Of a stretch of DNA of 64,000 nt, positions 32,331 through 43,956 are shown in pieces. The position numbers and the translations under genes were made by a program. Numbering within the stretch: the first letter of the stretch is position 1; each line of letters starts with the position of its first letter. The notes under the pieces are model-generated. The model had not been told where the DNA came from and did not search any database. It was given only the letters and a program-made list of their open reading frames with translations. The DNA is from Metellina segmentata (lineage: Eukaryota; Arthropoda; Arachnida; Araneae; Tetragnathidae): contig OX375881.1 in assembly GCA_947359465.1 (NCBI GenBank), positions 121,469,967-121,533,966 on the forward strand, read 5' to 3'.

Positions 32331-33082
32331 AGAAGGTTAAAAGACTCAAACTTCTATTTCCATTTCATACTTTAATTTCACACTTCTTGCGTTTGAGATT
32401 ATTTGAACAATTTTTATTCATTATTCACATGCTTTTGAGAATTTACTTCACTTTGCGTACTTTGAACGCAATTCATTTGCGAACTTTTGTATATATTCAT
32501 TCCTTGAAATGGATTTACCTAGCACGGATTTGTACACAATCCAAGAGTTGATTGCTGCAAGATGTAAAATGCTATATATGTAGTATATGGACAAGCCATA
32601 TTCTAAATCCAGCTTTCGCGGAGTTTTCCCGTGCTATTTGATTTACAATGTCTACTCCACATTAAGTTTAATTTTATGAACTGACGGTTTCTGGTTTTAT
32701 CTTTTCCTTGTCATCGATCGCAATGCTTCAATGAAAGAGTGCTCATCACAATTATATTTTTTTCTTTCTCTCCTTGATTCACAGATACGGTGGTACCGGT
32801 ATTTTCATGTTGAAAAACCTAAGTCGAATTAATACACCTTTTTTGTTTTTTATTAAATCTGGAACTTGTAGTTCGATTAGCAGTTCCTAAAAGAATCGTT
32901 TTCATATCACCAGTCCTTTTGTCAGTTCCAAAGATAGGAAAAAATTGTCTACTACTACGTCATGACATTTATTCATAAATGGTTCCATTAGATTTAAAAC
33001 TACTTGTTGAGCTAATCTTTGCACTTCAGGTCGCGATTCCCTTTTTCCTAAATAAGGAAATGCATTCAAAACATATTTAGAA

Positions 33083-34486
33083 CACTGCTGGCCACCGTAA
33101 ATGCAACACCCTGAAGGAAGCATGCAAATAATATGAAATTTACAACATGCAATAGCGGAGGGGAGATATGCAAATCATTAGAATTTCAGCGTAGACGCAC
33201 ATAACGCGCGCCTGTGGCGCCACTTCAAAGAGCTACTTAAGACTTGGAGATTTCGACGATTTCAATTACGGCAATTGTGTTTTTCTTGTGGTTTAAAAAA
33301 AAACCGATCAATTATGCCTCGTGGAAAACAGCGATCATCTTTTGATCAAGTATCCGAGTTCGACAAAGGAAGGATAGTGGCCTACCGAGATTGTGAATTA
33401 TATTTCAGGGAAATCGGTAGTCGTGTTGGACGAAACCAAACAACTGTAATGCGGATATGTAATCGTTGGATGCAGGAGGGTACGACGGACCGACATGTTC
33501 GATCGCATCCACCTCAGTGCACCACTTTACGTAATGACAGGCATATTGTGCGTATGGCAGTGACGGATCGTTCAGCCACATCACGAACCATAGCACAGCA
33601 CATTCTGTCTGTAACGCATCATACAGTGTCTGCGTGTACCATTCGACGCCGTTTACAGCAGAGTGGTCTGTCCGCAAGGCGTCAATTGCTTCGTCTACCC
33701 TTGACGCAGAACCACAGACGTCTCCGCCGCCAATGGTGCGATGAAAGAAGGATGTGGATGGCAGAACGGAATGAAATTGTCTTTACTGATGAGTTACGCT
33801 TCTGTCTGCAACAGATGGTCGAATTCGAGTCTGGAGACACCGTAGAGAGAGGATGGTAAACAGCTGCGTTATGCACCGCCACACTGGTCCTGCACCGGTT
33901 ATTATGGTATGGGGCGGTATTTGATATCACTCTCGCACTCCTCTAGTACGCATTGTCGGTACTTTAAACAGCCAGCTCTACATCTCCGAAATGTTGAAGC
34001 CAGTTGTCCTTCCTTACCTTCAGGGCTTGCCCACAGCCATATTTCAACAGGATAATGCGCGACCGCACGTAGCACGCATTGTCCAAGGGTTCTTCGTCAA
34101 TCGACAGATTAAATTGCTTCCCTGGCCAGCTCGCTCTCCGGATCTCTTGCCGATAGAAAACACGTGGTCCATGGTTGCTCAACGATTGACCCAGATTACA
34201 TCCCCAGCTGCCACACCAGATCAACTTTGGCAACGTGTGGAAGCTGCTTGGTCTGCTGTACCCCAAGAACACATCCAAAGTATCTTTGAATCAATGCCGA
34301 GGCGTGTGGCAGCGGTGATCTCCAACAGTGGCGGCTATTCTGGCTACTGATTTTGGCAGGAACCACACTTCACAGAAGTCTATAAATTTAATAATTTGAT
34401 ACTTGGTTAACATGTTATCTACAAAATAAATTTTGTTATGATAACCCTTATCTTTCTTGGTGTTGTAATTTGGTTGGCCAGCAGTG
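33083..34486 (+). mobile_element. Tc1-like transposon, second copy of the 9.4-kb family
   Basis: Ends CACTGCTGGCCACCGTAAAT and, in reverse, CACTGCTGGCCAACCAAAT match the copy at 9417-10834. TA follows on the right (34487-34488); on the left three extra bases lie between a TA (33078-33079) and the terminus. It sits inside the piggyBac pseudogene. Confidence 0.92.
33314..34350 (+). pseudogene. Tc1-like transposase, frameshifted
   Basis: The ATG at 33314 gives MPRGKQRSSFDQVSEFDKGR and the open frame lasts to 33859. It includes the first catalytic Asp (VFTDELR). Compared with the 9.5-kb copy, 4 bp are missing near 33810, which shifts the frame and causes a stop. A further stop follows the VMVWGG-type motif. 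The last part (33991-34350) is open again with FQQDNARPHVARIV (second D), LLPIENTW (E) and the normal end SGGYSGY. DD34E spacing is kept. Confidence 0.9.
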
Positions 34487-35100
34487 TATTTAAGTTAGCA
34501 ACCAATCCAAAATTTCAGTGTATATTTGTCCGGTTTAGACGCTATATATAAAGTGTGTAAAAGGTTGACATATTTAACTAGGAAGGAATTGTTCTTCGAT
34601 TGTTAAGTTCTCGCCAGGCTTGTAATTCTTTATACAATTGTCAATGAATCCATCCTAAACTTAAGAAATTATAGCAAATTTGTTGGTTTGAATTCTCTGA
34701 ATCTCTAAGAACATGTAAATTTTAAATCAAATCTTAAAATCTAAGGATGTTTTAAAAATCTATTTCGACCCATCGTTTTTTACAGAAATTTTAGGACTCA
34801 CGAGTCAGAACATGGGGACTGCAGTTCAATAAAGCAAGACTACAATAAAGCAAGAAAAGCACAAAGGTCATCAATGGATACAGGCCAGCTGATATCGTTT
34901 GAAACATCAACAAATTTGTGCATTTCTTTATGTGTTCATGCAACTGTCGATGAAAAGTAGTCACAAACTAATGACGTATTCATTGACGTTTTGTTTCGCA
35001 AATTTAGTTGAACCAGTACTTTGACGCAAAACATTTCTAGCCGCAAATCTGCCTATGACATTGCCATTATGTGGTATCTATTCTGTACCATCCCTAGCGA

Positions 35101-35635
35101 TATATATCAACGCCTCAAATCAATATCAAGCGTCAAATATCAACGCCCTTACGAATTAACGCACATGTCCCATTTTCCTTCTTAAAATTTAAAAATAAAA
35201 TTTAGTCAGAGGCTTTATTTTCGAAATGTATGACAAACAATCAATTTCTTCACTTATAGTTATAATATTTTTACTATCCTTTTAACAAGAAATTAATACA
35301 TGAGGATTCTCACATAAAATGCTACAAATTACATAGAATATCATCAATATTTATGTTTAATGAATAATTCATCAGTATAAGTTCATGTGTAATACATAAT
35401 TATGTAAGACATGACAATAAATAAAGAAAATGCTTTAAACAGAAAATAAGCTTAATTTTTTTCACAATTTTAAACACAATATAATGTTACAAAACTAATC
35501 AAAAACAACTTCTTGCAATTTGACACTACATTTCATTTTTAGTTCTTTATACCATGCATAATATGTGCATACATTCCCCTACAAATATCAGATCTATAAA
35601 AAGAATTTTCGAATAAACGACTTAATGTATCAGAA
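35101..35635. other. No gene recognised
   Basis: AT-rich. ATATCAACGCC-type motifs repeat near 35103-35150 and might be subterminal to the piggyBac element on the left. Confidence 0.35.
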
Positions 35636-36224
35636 TAAGGCCCGATGCACGCATCCAGTTAATCAACGTGCGGCGCCTCTACCGCAACGCAAGTGCGGTC
35701 TGAAATACATTAGATCCAATGAAGCAGTGCACACATGCCTCCAGCGCCGATGTGGCGACGCGCGTCCAACTTGTGTGCTATTTGTACCGCAGTACAAATT
35801 TTTACTACGGTACAAATTGCAAAAAATGCCCAACTATGCACACATACCGTGAAATGACGCACGAACTCATCTCGCGCCATTTGCGATAAATATTCTATGG
35901 AAGAAAGCGTTTTTTTTCTCGCTTACTTGGTGTAAAAAAAGTATATATTTGAAACACAAAATAGACGTTACTGCATACAACCATTTATTAATTATTATTT
36001 ATATTCCATTTGTTTATGAAAACAAGCTAATTCAGAACGGAGACTCCTGTGCTGCGCCGTGGGGAACTGCGGTACACATTTCACGCAAGTAGGACGCACG
36101 TCGCAGCAGCGGCGCTGGAAGCTTGTGTGCACTGCTCCATTGGATCTAATGTATCTCAGACCGCACTTGCGTTGTGGCAGCGGCGTCGCACGTTGAAAAA
36201 CCGGATGTGTGCACCGGGCCTATA
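35636..36224. mobile_element. TIR element (MITE) family M, copy 1
   Basis: Inverted arms of about 165 bp enclose an AT-rich centre. The left end is TAAGGCCCGATGCACGCATC; the right end read in reverse is TAGGCCCGGTGCACACATCC. Shared inner motifs are CGCAACGCAAGTGCGGTCTG or close variants and ATTAGATCCAATG. A hairpin TTTGTACCGCAGTACAAA lies in the left arm. There is no gene. Confidence 0.85.
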
Positions 36225-36233
36225 GTTTTATTA

Positions 36234-37563
36234 CAAAGGGCGTTTCATAAAAACTGAGAGTGAATTTTTTACGTAGTAGCAACATCGCGAAACAAAAAAA
36301 CAAAAGGGCAGGCGATTTTTTCAAACTGTTAACTGTACAATTATAAATATTCTAAACGAAGCAGATGATTTTATTTTCCTAATTTCGTGCTTGGTTAAAG
36401 AACTGTTTTTATTTGCCCTACAGAAATGGAGGTGAGTGATTCAAAGTTAGAAAACGAAATCCGTTATGCCATAAAATTTTGCTATGGTTTGGGCAAAATA
36501 GCTCCAGAAACAGCTAAGTTAATGAAAGAAGCTTACAAAGACAGATGTTTTGGTGAGTCTACGATGTTAAATGGCATGGTGATTTCTAAAACGGATGTTT
36601 GTCTGCAGAAGTAGCTCCTAAGCCTGGCCGACTATAAAGTGTTGTGAATGATCTAAATGTTAACACTGTGTGGGCAATCTTGCAAGAAAATTGGTGAATG
36701 ACATGTGAAGAGATAGTGGCATCGACTAACATTTCGAAAACGTCTATATTTCTCATTCTACTCAACAATTTACATCTTCGCCATGTTTGTTCCAGATGGG
36801 TCCCTCATCACCTTACTAAAGAACAAATGCGAACAAGAATTCACCAATGTTGTGAGTGGAAACAGATGCTTCAAAATGATCCGAATTTCCTAAATACTGT
36901 AATAACAGGTGATGAAACTTGTATACACCATTTTGATCCCCTTTCCAAGTCCTCAATAAGTGTATAGAAACACTAATTCTCCGCCTCCAAAAAAAATCCG
37001 ACAAACCAAATCTGCTGGGGAAAGGTCATGATGATGATTTTCTATGATCATAAAGGTGTAATCTATCAACATGCTGTGCCTCCAAAAACTACTGTGAATG
37101 GTGAATATTATATTTCAGTTTTGAAAATTTTGCGACAACACATATCGAGAAAGCGACATGAACAGGTATGGGAATTGGACTTTTACATCACGATAATGTT
37201 CGCCCTCATGTCGCTACTTCTGTTCAGCAATATCTTAGTAAATGCAATATTAAAATCATGCCACATCCCCCTTACAGTCCAGATCTCGCAACATGCGATT
37301 TCTGGCTGTTTCTGACGTTGAAGTAGAAGCTCCGTGGTAGAAAATTTAATACAAATTATGAAGTTATTTCAACAGTGTAGGGTTCTTTGAAGCAGCTTCC
37401 AGAAAAAGGCTGTTCTACTGGTTTTCAAAAGTGGGCTGAACGATGGGACCTTTGCATATCATCTGAGGGAAGCTATTTTGAAGAAGAATAATGCATTTTT
37501 TTCTGTAAATATATTTCTGAATTTTTTATGATTTTACTCTCAGTTTTTATGGAACGCCCTTTG
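36234..37563 (+). mobile_element. mariner transposon (DD34D), decayed
   Basis: TA on both sides (36232-36233, 37564-37565) encloses 28-bp terminal repeats: CAAAGGGCGTTTCATAAAAA left and, in reverse, CAAAGGGCGTTCCATAAAAA right. It begins 9 bp to the right of MITE M copy 1. A truncated relative lies at 59794-60410. Confidence 0.93.
36426..37530 (+). pseudogene. mariner transposase, multiple lesions
   Basis: The N-terminus (MEVSDSKLENEIRYAIKFCY) and its helix-turn-helix are followed by a short frame and a stop near 36614. The middle frame (36698-36967) has the mariner motif RWVPHHLTKEQ and the first catalytic Asp in ITGDETCIHHFDP. A later frame has DNVRPHVATSVQQYLS and SPDLATCDFWLF. The second and third Asp are 34 residues apart, defining mariner DD34D. 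At least three frame changes and several stops are present. Confidence 0.9.
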
Positions 37564-37565
37564 TA

Positions 37566-37912
37566 TATGTAATTTTATTTTTGATTTATTGTTCTTTAAA
37601 CAAGAGCTGAATATATATACGACTTCCACTTAATATTACATATCCACTAAGCATCATAAAGCAATTTATGCTTGACTTTCAAATAAATGTGAAAACTACA
37701 TTCTACCATACAAAAAATGATAAAAAACAACATTTACATCTACAATGATGCATCTTTATCAGAAAATAAAGAGATAAAAATATCAAGACTTTAATATTCT
37801 CAGTTAGTAAGTGTTTACAGTTTTGACGTTTTATTTGTACTTTTGATTTACGTTTAGCATCCAATACATCACACACATTTGTTTGCTTTACAAAATTTTT
37901 TTAATAATATAT
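37566..37912. other. No recognisable feature
   Basis: AT-rich spacer between the mariner and a tandem duplication. Confidence 0.4.
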
Positions 37913-37914
37913 TA

Positions 37915-38310
37915 GTTGATGCCCAAATAATATGTTTCGTGACATGGTCAGCTTTATAATTTTGTGGACTATCATTAAGCCTAAATATATTTCTTTAGGT
38001 GAGAGTGTTATTTATCGAATTATAAAGCACAAATAACTGTTGATTATCAACTTTTCAAAATTCATTTTCACCCAACAATTTTATTAAAACAAGATACACC
38101 GTTCCCCTATTGGTTGATGCACAAATAATATATTTTGTGACATGGTCAACTTTATACTTTGTGGACAATCATTTAGTCTAAATATATTTCTTTAGATGAG
38201 AGTATATTTAACGAATTGTGATGTACAAATAACTGTTCATTATCAACTTTTAAAAATTCATTTTCATATTCAACCAACAATTTTAATAAAACAAGATAAT
38301 TATGAACTAT
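37915..38310. repeat. Tandem duplication, unit about 198 bp
   Basis: GTTGATGCCCAAATAATATG (37915) and GTTGATGCACAAATAATATA (38113) start two head-to-tail copies; both contain TAAATATATTTCTTTAG and both end near AAAACAAGATA. They have diverged by scattered substitutions and small indels. No gene. Confidence 0.85.
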
Positions 38311-38513
38311 CATGCAAAACACATCAGGATGAGGATGAAGTAGTGAACCTCGATCTAAATTTTTAATTAATATATAATGTCTACTAAATTCTAAATGTTT
38401 GTTTACTGTCACTATAAATTCACAGAATGAACACTGCTATTTTTTTAATATTGAATATATACAATACCCAGAATTATATGTAATATCCATATAACATTAG
38501 AAATATATTCCTA

Positions 38514-38722
38514 ATTCCTAATTGTGAAATAATTGTATTTAATTCATTTTCTTTTCTGTAATCGCACCCAATATTCATTCAGGTTACAAGAACAGTTGTT
38601 CTTGTATTCTAACTATATCGATAGATGATAATGCATGAATTCTGATACGATTAAAAATATGAAATATTGGGTGCGATTCCAGAAAATAACATTAATTAAT
38701 AAAATTATTTTACAATTCGGAA
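38514..38722. repeat. Hairpin element with about 60-bp arms
   Basis: Left arm motif GTAATCGCACCCAATATTCA and right arm ATATTGGGTGCGATTCCAGA are inverted copies. The match continues outward through AT-rich sequence (AATTGTGAAATAATT against AATTGTAAAATAATT in reverse). The loop of about 80 bp contains a smaller palindrome, AAGAACAGTTGTTCTTG. Confidence 0.75.
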
Positions 38723-39390
38723 TGAGGTGTTAACACATATAATATTTCGTAAAAAAAATTTAAATCGTGGACAATAGAGGGAAACTTGTGCTCACCTAAA
38801 TCCTTTAATTTTGTATTCTTATAAAATGCTGTCATTTCGAAATCACTTTTAATACAAACAGAAGAAATTATTTTTGGATGTGGCAGTTCAATGTATGCAA
38901 AAATAATGTTTTGTTAAAGAAATAAATTTTTTTTCTAAACTCTCTGCTATAGCTGTAGATGATGTTTCTATTAATGATATATCCTACTTCTCAGCAAAAT
39001 CATTTTAATTATACATAGTTACTTAAATTTTTAAGCGTAATTCAAAATAAAGTTTTTATTATTTGTTTCAAATTATTGTATTTAAACGATAAAATTAACT
39101 TAAACTATTAAATTATTTTATTTGCATTTTTACAGGTATATATTTGTAATAATAGATAGTTGTGATATAATTGTGTACAGTGATCATTATTAAATACAGT
39201 AATTGAGCACATGATAATTTAATTTTACTGTCACTTAATTTCCATATATTATGTCAATAATTAAATAACAATGAATAAGTCCAATATATACTTTTATTAA
39301 TGTTCATGTGTTCTAATCGTTATGAAATTAAGAATACGTTTCTTAAAGAAATATGAATTGAATTACTTACCCGATAGTAGTTTTTCACAC
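38723..39390. other. No recognisable feature
   Basis: Very AT-rich unique sequence without open frames of interest. Confidence 0.45.
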
Positions 39391-39850
39391 TAAGGCCCGG
39401 TGCACACATCCGGTTTTTCAACGTACAGCGCCGCTTTGACAGAGAAGCCCAACTATGTACACATATCCGTGAAATCACGCAAGTAATCATTTCGCGACAT
39501 TTGCGATAAATATTTTATCGAAGAAAACGTGTTTATTTCGCTTACTTGGTGTACAAAAAAGTATATTTTGTAACAAAATAGACGTTACTGGATACAACCA
39601 TTTATTAATTATTATTTATATTCCATTTATATATGAAAACAAGGTACTTCAGAACGGAGAAGCGTTTGCGGCGAGCTGCGGCGCCGTGGGAAACTGCGGT
39701 ACAAATTGCACCCAAGTTGGATGTGCGTCGCAGCAGCAGCGCTGGAGACATGTGTGCATTACTCCGTTGGATCTAGTGTATCTCAGACCGCACTTGCGTT
39801 GCGGCAGTGGCGTCGCACGTTGAAAAACCGGATGTGTGCACCGGGTCTTA
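39391..39850. mobile_element. MITE family M, copy 2, left arm shortened
   Basis: Ends TAAGGCCCGGTGCACACATC and, in reverse, TAAGACCCGGTGCACACATC match copy 1. The right arm is complete, but most of the left arm is deleted after AACGTACAGCGCCGC. Its right end overlaps or touches the left end of the foldback element. Confidence 0.85.
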
Positions 39851-40100
39851 GGCTACTTGCACACACATCGATTTCCTGTCGGACGATAAACAAATTTAAA
39901 GATATTTAATCGCGCGTTGCTTGCACACTATAGACGACTGCCGTGATTTATTTTATTCGAGAAACAAGACGAAAGGACTTTTATTCCCTTGTCCAAGTTT
40001 ATATCTTCGCGCTCGTTAAAGATAGAATAAAAATTTCATCAGATTGAAGTATGTGGAAAATTTTAAAGCAGATCGTTACCTTAAATGTGATTTTCTTTAA

Positions 40101-40829
40101 GGGGGTCCGGGACACAAAAATCGTCAAATTTTCGAATTTTTTTTTTATGATTTTAAGAAATTCTCTATGTTTTTTTGCTTAAAATGACGTCTAAATCATG
40201 TTTCTATCTTAATTAGAACTAGAGATATAATAATTTTTGCGGTGCGTTGTTTTGAAAATCTAACACTCTTGACAGTTGTTGTCATGGCAACAACATCTGT
40301 CTTTAAAATTTTAAATGCGTTTTTCTCCATGATACTTTTTTTCAAGATTTCCTGTATTCAAATTGCTATAAGTCGAAAACCAATAAAGTTTAAGGGTTGA
40401 AATTTGGAATATATCTTTTTCAAACATTATACTTTAATTTTGATTCAGCAAATTTGAAACAAATATTTACTTTTAAAAATATCACTTTTTTAAATAAAAG
40501 TACCTTACAATTTTCAAAAATTTTCATTCAAATATTTTTTATTTTTTATTAAATTAATATATTTTAAATTGCTGAATCAAAATTAAAGTTTATAAATTTG
40601 TGAATAATTTACTGCAAGAATTTTGAAAATTGACCAAGAATATTTTGAACCTTAGCAATTTAAAATGACCCCACTTTTTTTCAAAAAATTTTAATTAAAA
40701 ATTTTTTTTAAACTTTTGAAAAAATTTTGTGTTGTGATTTTGCTTATTAGTTAGATGAGTAATCAGTACAAAAAATTCTAAATTCTAAATTAATTAATAA
40801 AAAAATTTTCTGATGTGTCCCGGACCCCC
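40101..40829. mobile_element. TTAA-flanked MITE, GGGGGTCC ends
   Basis: TTAA at 40097-40100 and 40830-40833 flanks ends GGGGGTCCGGGACACAAA and, in reverse, GGGGGTCCGGGACACATC. Inside, ACTTTAATTTTGATTCAGCA and an inverted copy (TGCTGAATCAAAATTAAAGT) about 130 bp away form a second hairpin. The TTAA target and G-rich terminus suggest a Kolobok- or piggyBac-related mobiliser. It is inserted in the left arm of the foldback element; the right arm lacks it. Confidence 0.85.
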
Positions 40830-42805
40830 TTAAATAAATAATTTTTTCAATTCTAACTTTTATATATTTTTGCAATACAAATTTAGCCTCATTTGACGAA
40901 GATATTGATTACGAACACAAAAAGGGCTATTTATCTCTATTTATAGAAAATATATAACTTGAATGGAGTACTTAGGTGTCTTAATTTAATGCTTTATATA
41001 AATAGCAGCTAAAAATAGGATGAATATTTAATTGTATTCGATGTTTTGAAGAGTTTACAACTAAGGGTTTTATTTATGTAATTTTATTTCTGAGATATAA
41101 CGTATACCGACAACTGTCCTTTTAATTTTTCATGTATGACAAATGTCTTTAAAAGAAAGAGATTCAATTTTAAGTTATTTTTTTAATGTCCTCAACGGTA
41201 AAACGTGAAAGATAACTTTCAATTTTCATTCATTTTTCACATCCTTGTGTTAAATTGGCTCCATATGGCTTTTGAAAAGGAAGTTATTAGCATGATTTAC
41301 TGAACTTAATTTACTATGAGCTTATTTTCGTAGAATTTATGTTTTGATCTTGAAGTTATTTAATCCTGAAGTTATTACGATTTCTATGGATATTTATATA
41401 TTATATAGACAGAAATTTTTTTTTACGATCTTCCAGTTTTTCACATAACTTTTTATTTATTTTTGGTCATTCTTAGATTGTTTTTATTTCAGCATAGAGT
41501 TATCACGTTTTGTTGTGGGTTTTAATCAAGTTATTGTTGAATATTCCCCAGTATATATACTTTACAGTAGACGTCTTCACATGCATTTCCTGGTAGAATT
41601 TTTATCTTTGCAGAGTTGCAGAGTTTTATCCCATAGCACTGGTAATTATTTGTACCAATTTTCAAAAAAATAAATCGAAATACCTAATTTTTTTATTGTC
41701 ATGGAACTATATTTTCAACATTCGGTTTTGTGAACAAAATTATAAAACCTTACTTATTCAAGTTTCTGTGTTTGACAAGTCCGTCCTGTAATTGTTAAAT
41801 ACAATTCGAAAAAGGGAATAGCAAAGACCATGATATCAGTTATTCCCGATTTATGGAAATGTATTTTAGTTTCGAAGTTCTTATTTTCTAAATCCTATTT
41901 TAGGTAATTTAATATAATTTTTAAATCTAGCTTTTCTAACAATGAATTTTTTGATTCCTTAAACTAATATAATTTTTTTGACCGATACTTGTTGTTTTCC
42001 TATTTTATTTTACAAACAATCTTGCACTTCTGACCTCAAATTAAATTTTTCTGTGTTTCCTCTAAACCTTATCTTAATTTTCTTTAAGTAACTAGGTATA
42101 TTAAGTACTGTACCTACTTACCCACCAATAAAATGTGTAGATGATAGCACGCATCAGTCAATTTAACTACAATTAGACTATTCGAAACGAAGACAAATCC
42201 TCCAACTACTCTCTTTCAGGGCATTTGTAGCACAAATGGAACCACGAATATTATGTAACGACTGGGGAATATTGCAACAAAAATTTGAGTAAAACCCACG
42301 ACAAAACGTGGGAATTATGCTAAACTATAAACAATCTAAGAATGACCAAAAAACAATTATGTCAAAAACTGGAAGATTGCAAAGATAATTTTTCTGTTTA
42401 CATAATATAAAAAATTCGATAAAAATAGTAATAACACTAACTTCAAAATTCAAATATAAATTCTACGAAATAAGCAAAAATTTTTTTGTTCAGTTAATCA
42501 GGCTATTAAGTTTATTTTTAAAAACCACATCGAGTTCAATTTAACACGAGGATATGAAAAATGAAAGAAAAAATCTTATCTTTCATATTTCGCGTTAAAG
42601 ATATCAAAAAAATTACTTCGAATTGAATGTTTAAATTTAGCTTTATTTTCAAGACATTTGCCAAGGATGGAAAGTTAAACGGACCGTTGTCGGTATAAAT
42701 TACCTCAAAAAAAAAATATATGTATCCCCCTTTGCTGTAAACTCTTCAAACAATCGAATACGATTAAATATTCATCCTATTTTAAGTTAATATTTATATG
42801 AACTA

Positions 42806-43008
42806 GGGAGATCCGCCCCCTGCTCGCTTACGCTCACTAACCCCCGGGAATTGCTACGCAATACCATTTGGTTTGCTTCGCAAACCAACATTCCTTTCGC
42901 AGAGTGAAACTATCTGAATAATTCGTATTATCCTGATTTAACTTTACGGTCCACGACGTCACAGCGAGGGCTTCGCCCCCTGTTCGCTTACTCTCGCTTA
43001 CTCTATTA
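42806..43008 (-). mobile_element. Helitron 3' fragment in the right foldback arm
   Basis: On the minus strand it contains TTGGTTTGCGAAGCAAACCA, a motif also seen near the 3' end of the Helitron at 57-58 kb. It finishes GGGGGCGGATCTCCCTAG next to T, as Helitrons do. Two copies of a CAGGGGGCG motif with TAAGCGAGAGTAAGCGA-type repeats lie inside. The left foldback arm has no counterpart. Confidence 0.6.
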
Positions 43009-43432
43009 TTAACGAGCGCGAAGATACAATCTTGGACTCGACAGTAAAAAAATCTTTTGGTTTGATCCCAATTGATTTAATCTTAACTGAATCAATCTTT
43101 GACGTAAAATTACATTTAAAGTATCATCTGGTTTTAAATTTTCCGCAGATTTTAAATCCGTTAAAATTTTTACTTTGTCTCTAACGAGCGCGAAAATATG
43201 AACATCGCTTGGAGAGTAAAAAAGCTGTTTTGTTTTGTTCTTCGAATAAAATAAAGAACGACTGTCGTCTGCTCTAGAGGCAATCGACGACAAGAAAACC
43301 GATATCCTGTCGTGTTGTGAGTAGATCGTACTGTGTGCAAGCTTCCATACTCTATTATTCATGCCACCAAAAGTATTTATGGTATGTCATTTTATCGCCC
43401 GACCGAAATCGATGTGCGTGCAAGTAGCCTTA

Positions 43433-43897
43433 GATCACGAGAATCGCTATCAGCCATTTATTTCGTAAACTTGCGCCCGTTTGAAACTTATAAAAAGTTT
43501 ATTATACAGTTATTACTACTTCTACAAAATAATACAACACACTTATAGTGCATTGCTAATGTGTTATGAAATTCAAAACAGTAACTCTTTAATGTAGTAA
43601 CTGATTTTAATATTCAGCAAACTAAAAGCATAAAAAAACATGTCCAGCAGCTGCAACGAAAATTCTGAAGACTTATTCAGAACGCGCCAATTAGCCTGTT
43701 TTTTGTAAACCTTTTCCCTTTGCTTTAGTGTTAAGAGGTAGGAAAGTATATCGCCAAAAGCAATAAATTGTCAATACTGAAAACCATAAAGAAATGCGCT
43801 TGTGCCTACATTCAGTACTTCTTGATGCAAACTGGTAACCCGTGATCGGGCCTTTAGTTACAGGAGGCGTTGTATATATGTTACCGCTAAAGCTCGA
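43433..43897. other. No recognisable feature
   Basis: Unique AT-rich spacer between the foldback element and a palindrome. Confidence 0.4.
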
Positions 43898-43956
43898 AAG
43901 CCGTTAATGTGCACATTACATAGGTAATCTGCAGATTAACTGATTTGTTCCGTTAA

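Larger units (their letters stand above)
32448..35100 (-). pseudogene. piggyBac transposase, decayed and split by a Tc1 insertion
   Basis: Reading leftwards on the minus strand, the domains appear in the normal piggyBac order across several frames. They are GRFAARNVLRQSTGSTKFAK (about 35050-34990), PVSIDDLCAFLALL (about 34885) and MGRNRFL (about 34780). NCIKNYKPGENLTIEEQFLP follows at 34650-34590, where relatives have TIDEQ, so a catalytic Asp is replaced by Glu. After the Tc1 (33083-34486) comes KYVLNAFPYLGKRESRPEVQ, then VVVDNFFLSLEL with the second catalytic Asp retained. GVDIVNQ, LAAINSWIVYKSVLGK and a C-terminal ELRSKYAK with stop at 32448-32450 complete it. Numerous stops and frameshifts show it is long dead. 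The terminal repeats were not found. Confidence 0.9.
39848..43432. mobile_element. Foldback element, two arms of about 970 bp
   Basis: The left arm runs 39848 to about 41552 and the right arm from about 42261 to 43432 in reverse. Matching landmarks in the same order are the termini (TTAGGCTACTTGCACACACA; TAAGGCTACTTGCACGCACA in reverse), CTTCGCGCTCGTTA, GGATGAATATTTAAT, GTTTGAAGAGTTTAC-type sequence, and GGTCATTCTTAGATTGTTT. After removing the 733-bp insertion on the left and about 203 bp on the right, the arms are 973 and 969 bp. The central loop is about 700 bp. One 117-codon frame (43009-43362, minus) lies in the right arm; its coding status is doubtful. No transposase is visible. Confidence 0.85.

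Noticed and set aside
43009..43362. 117-codon frame in the right foldback arm as a possible transposase
   Set aside because: No catalytic motifs, the matching left arm is not open in the same way, and the frame covers arm sequence only.
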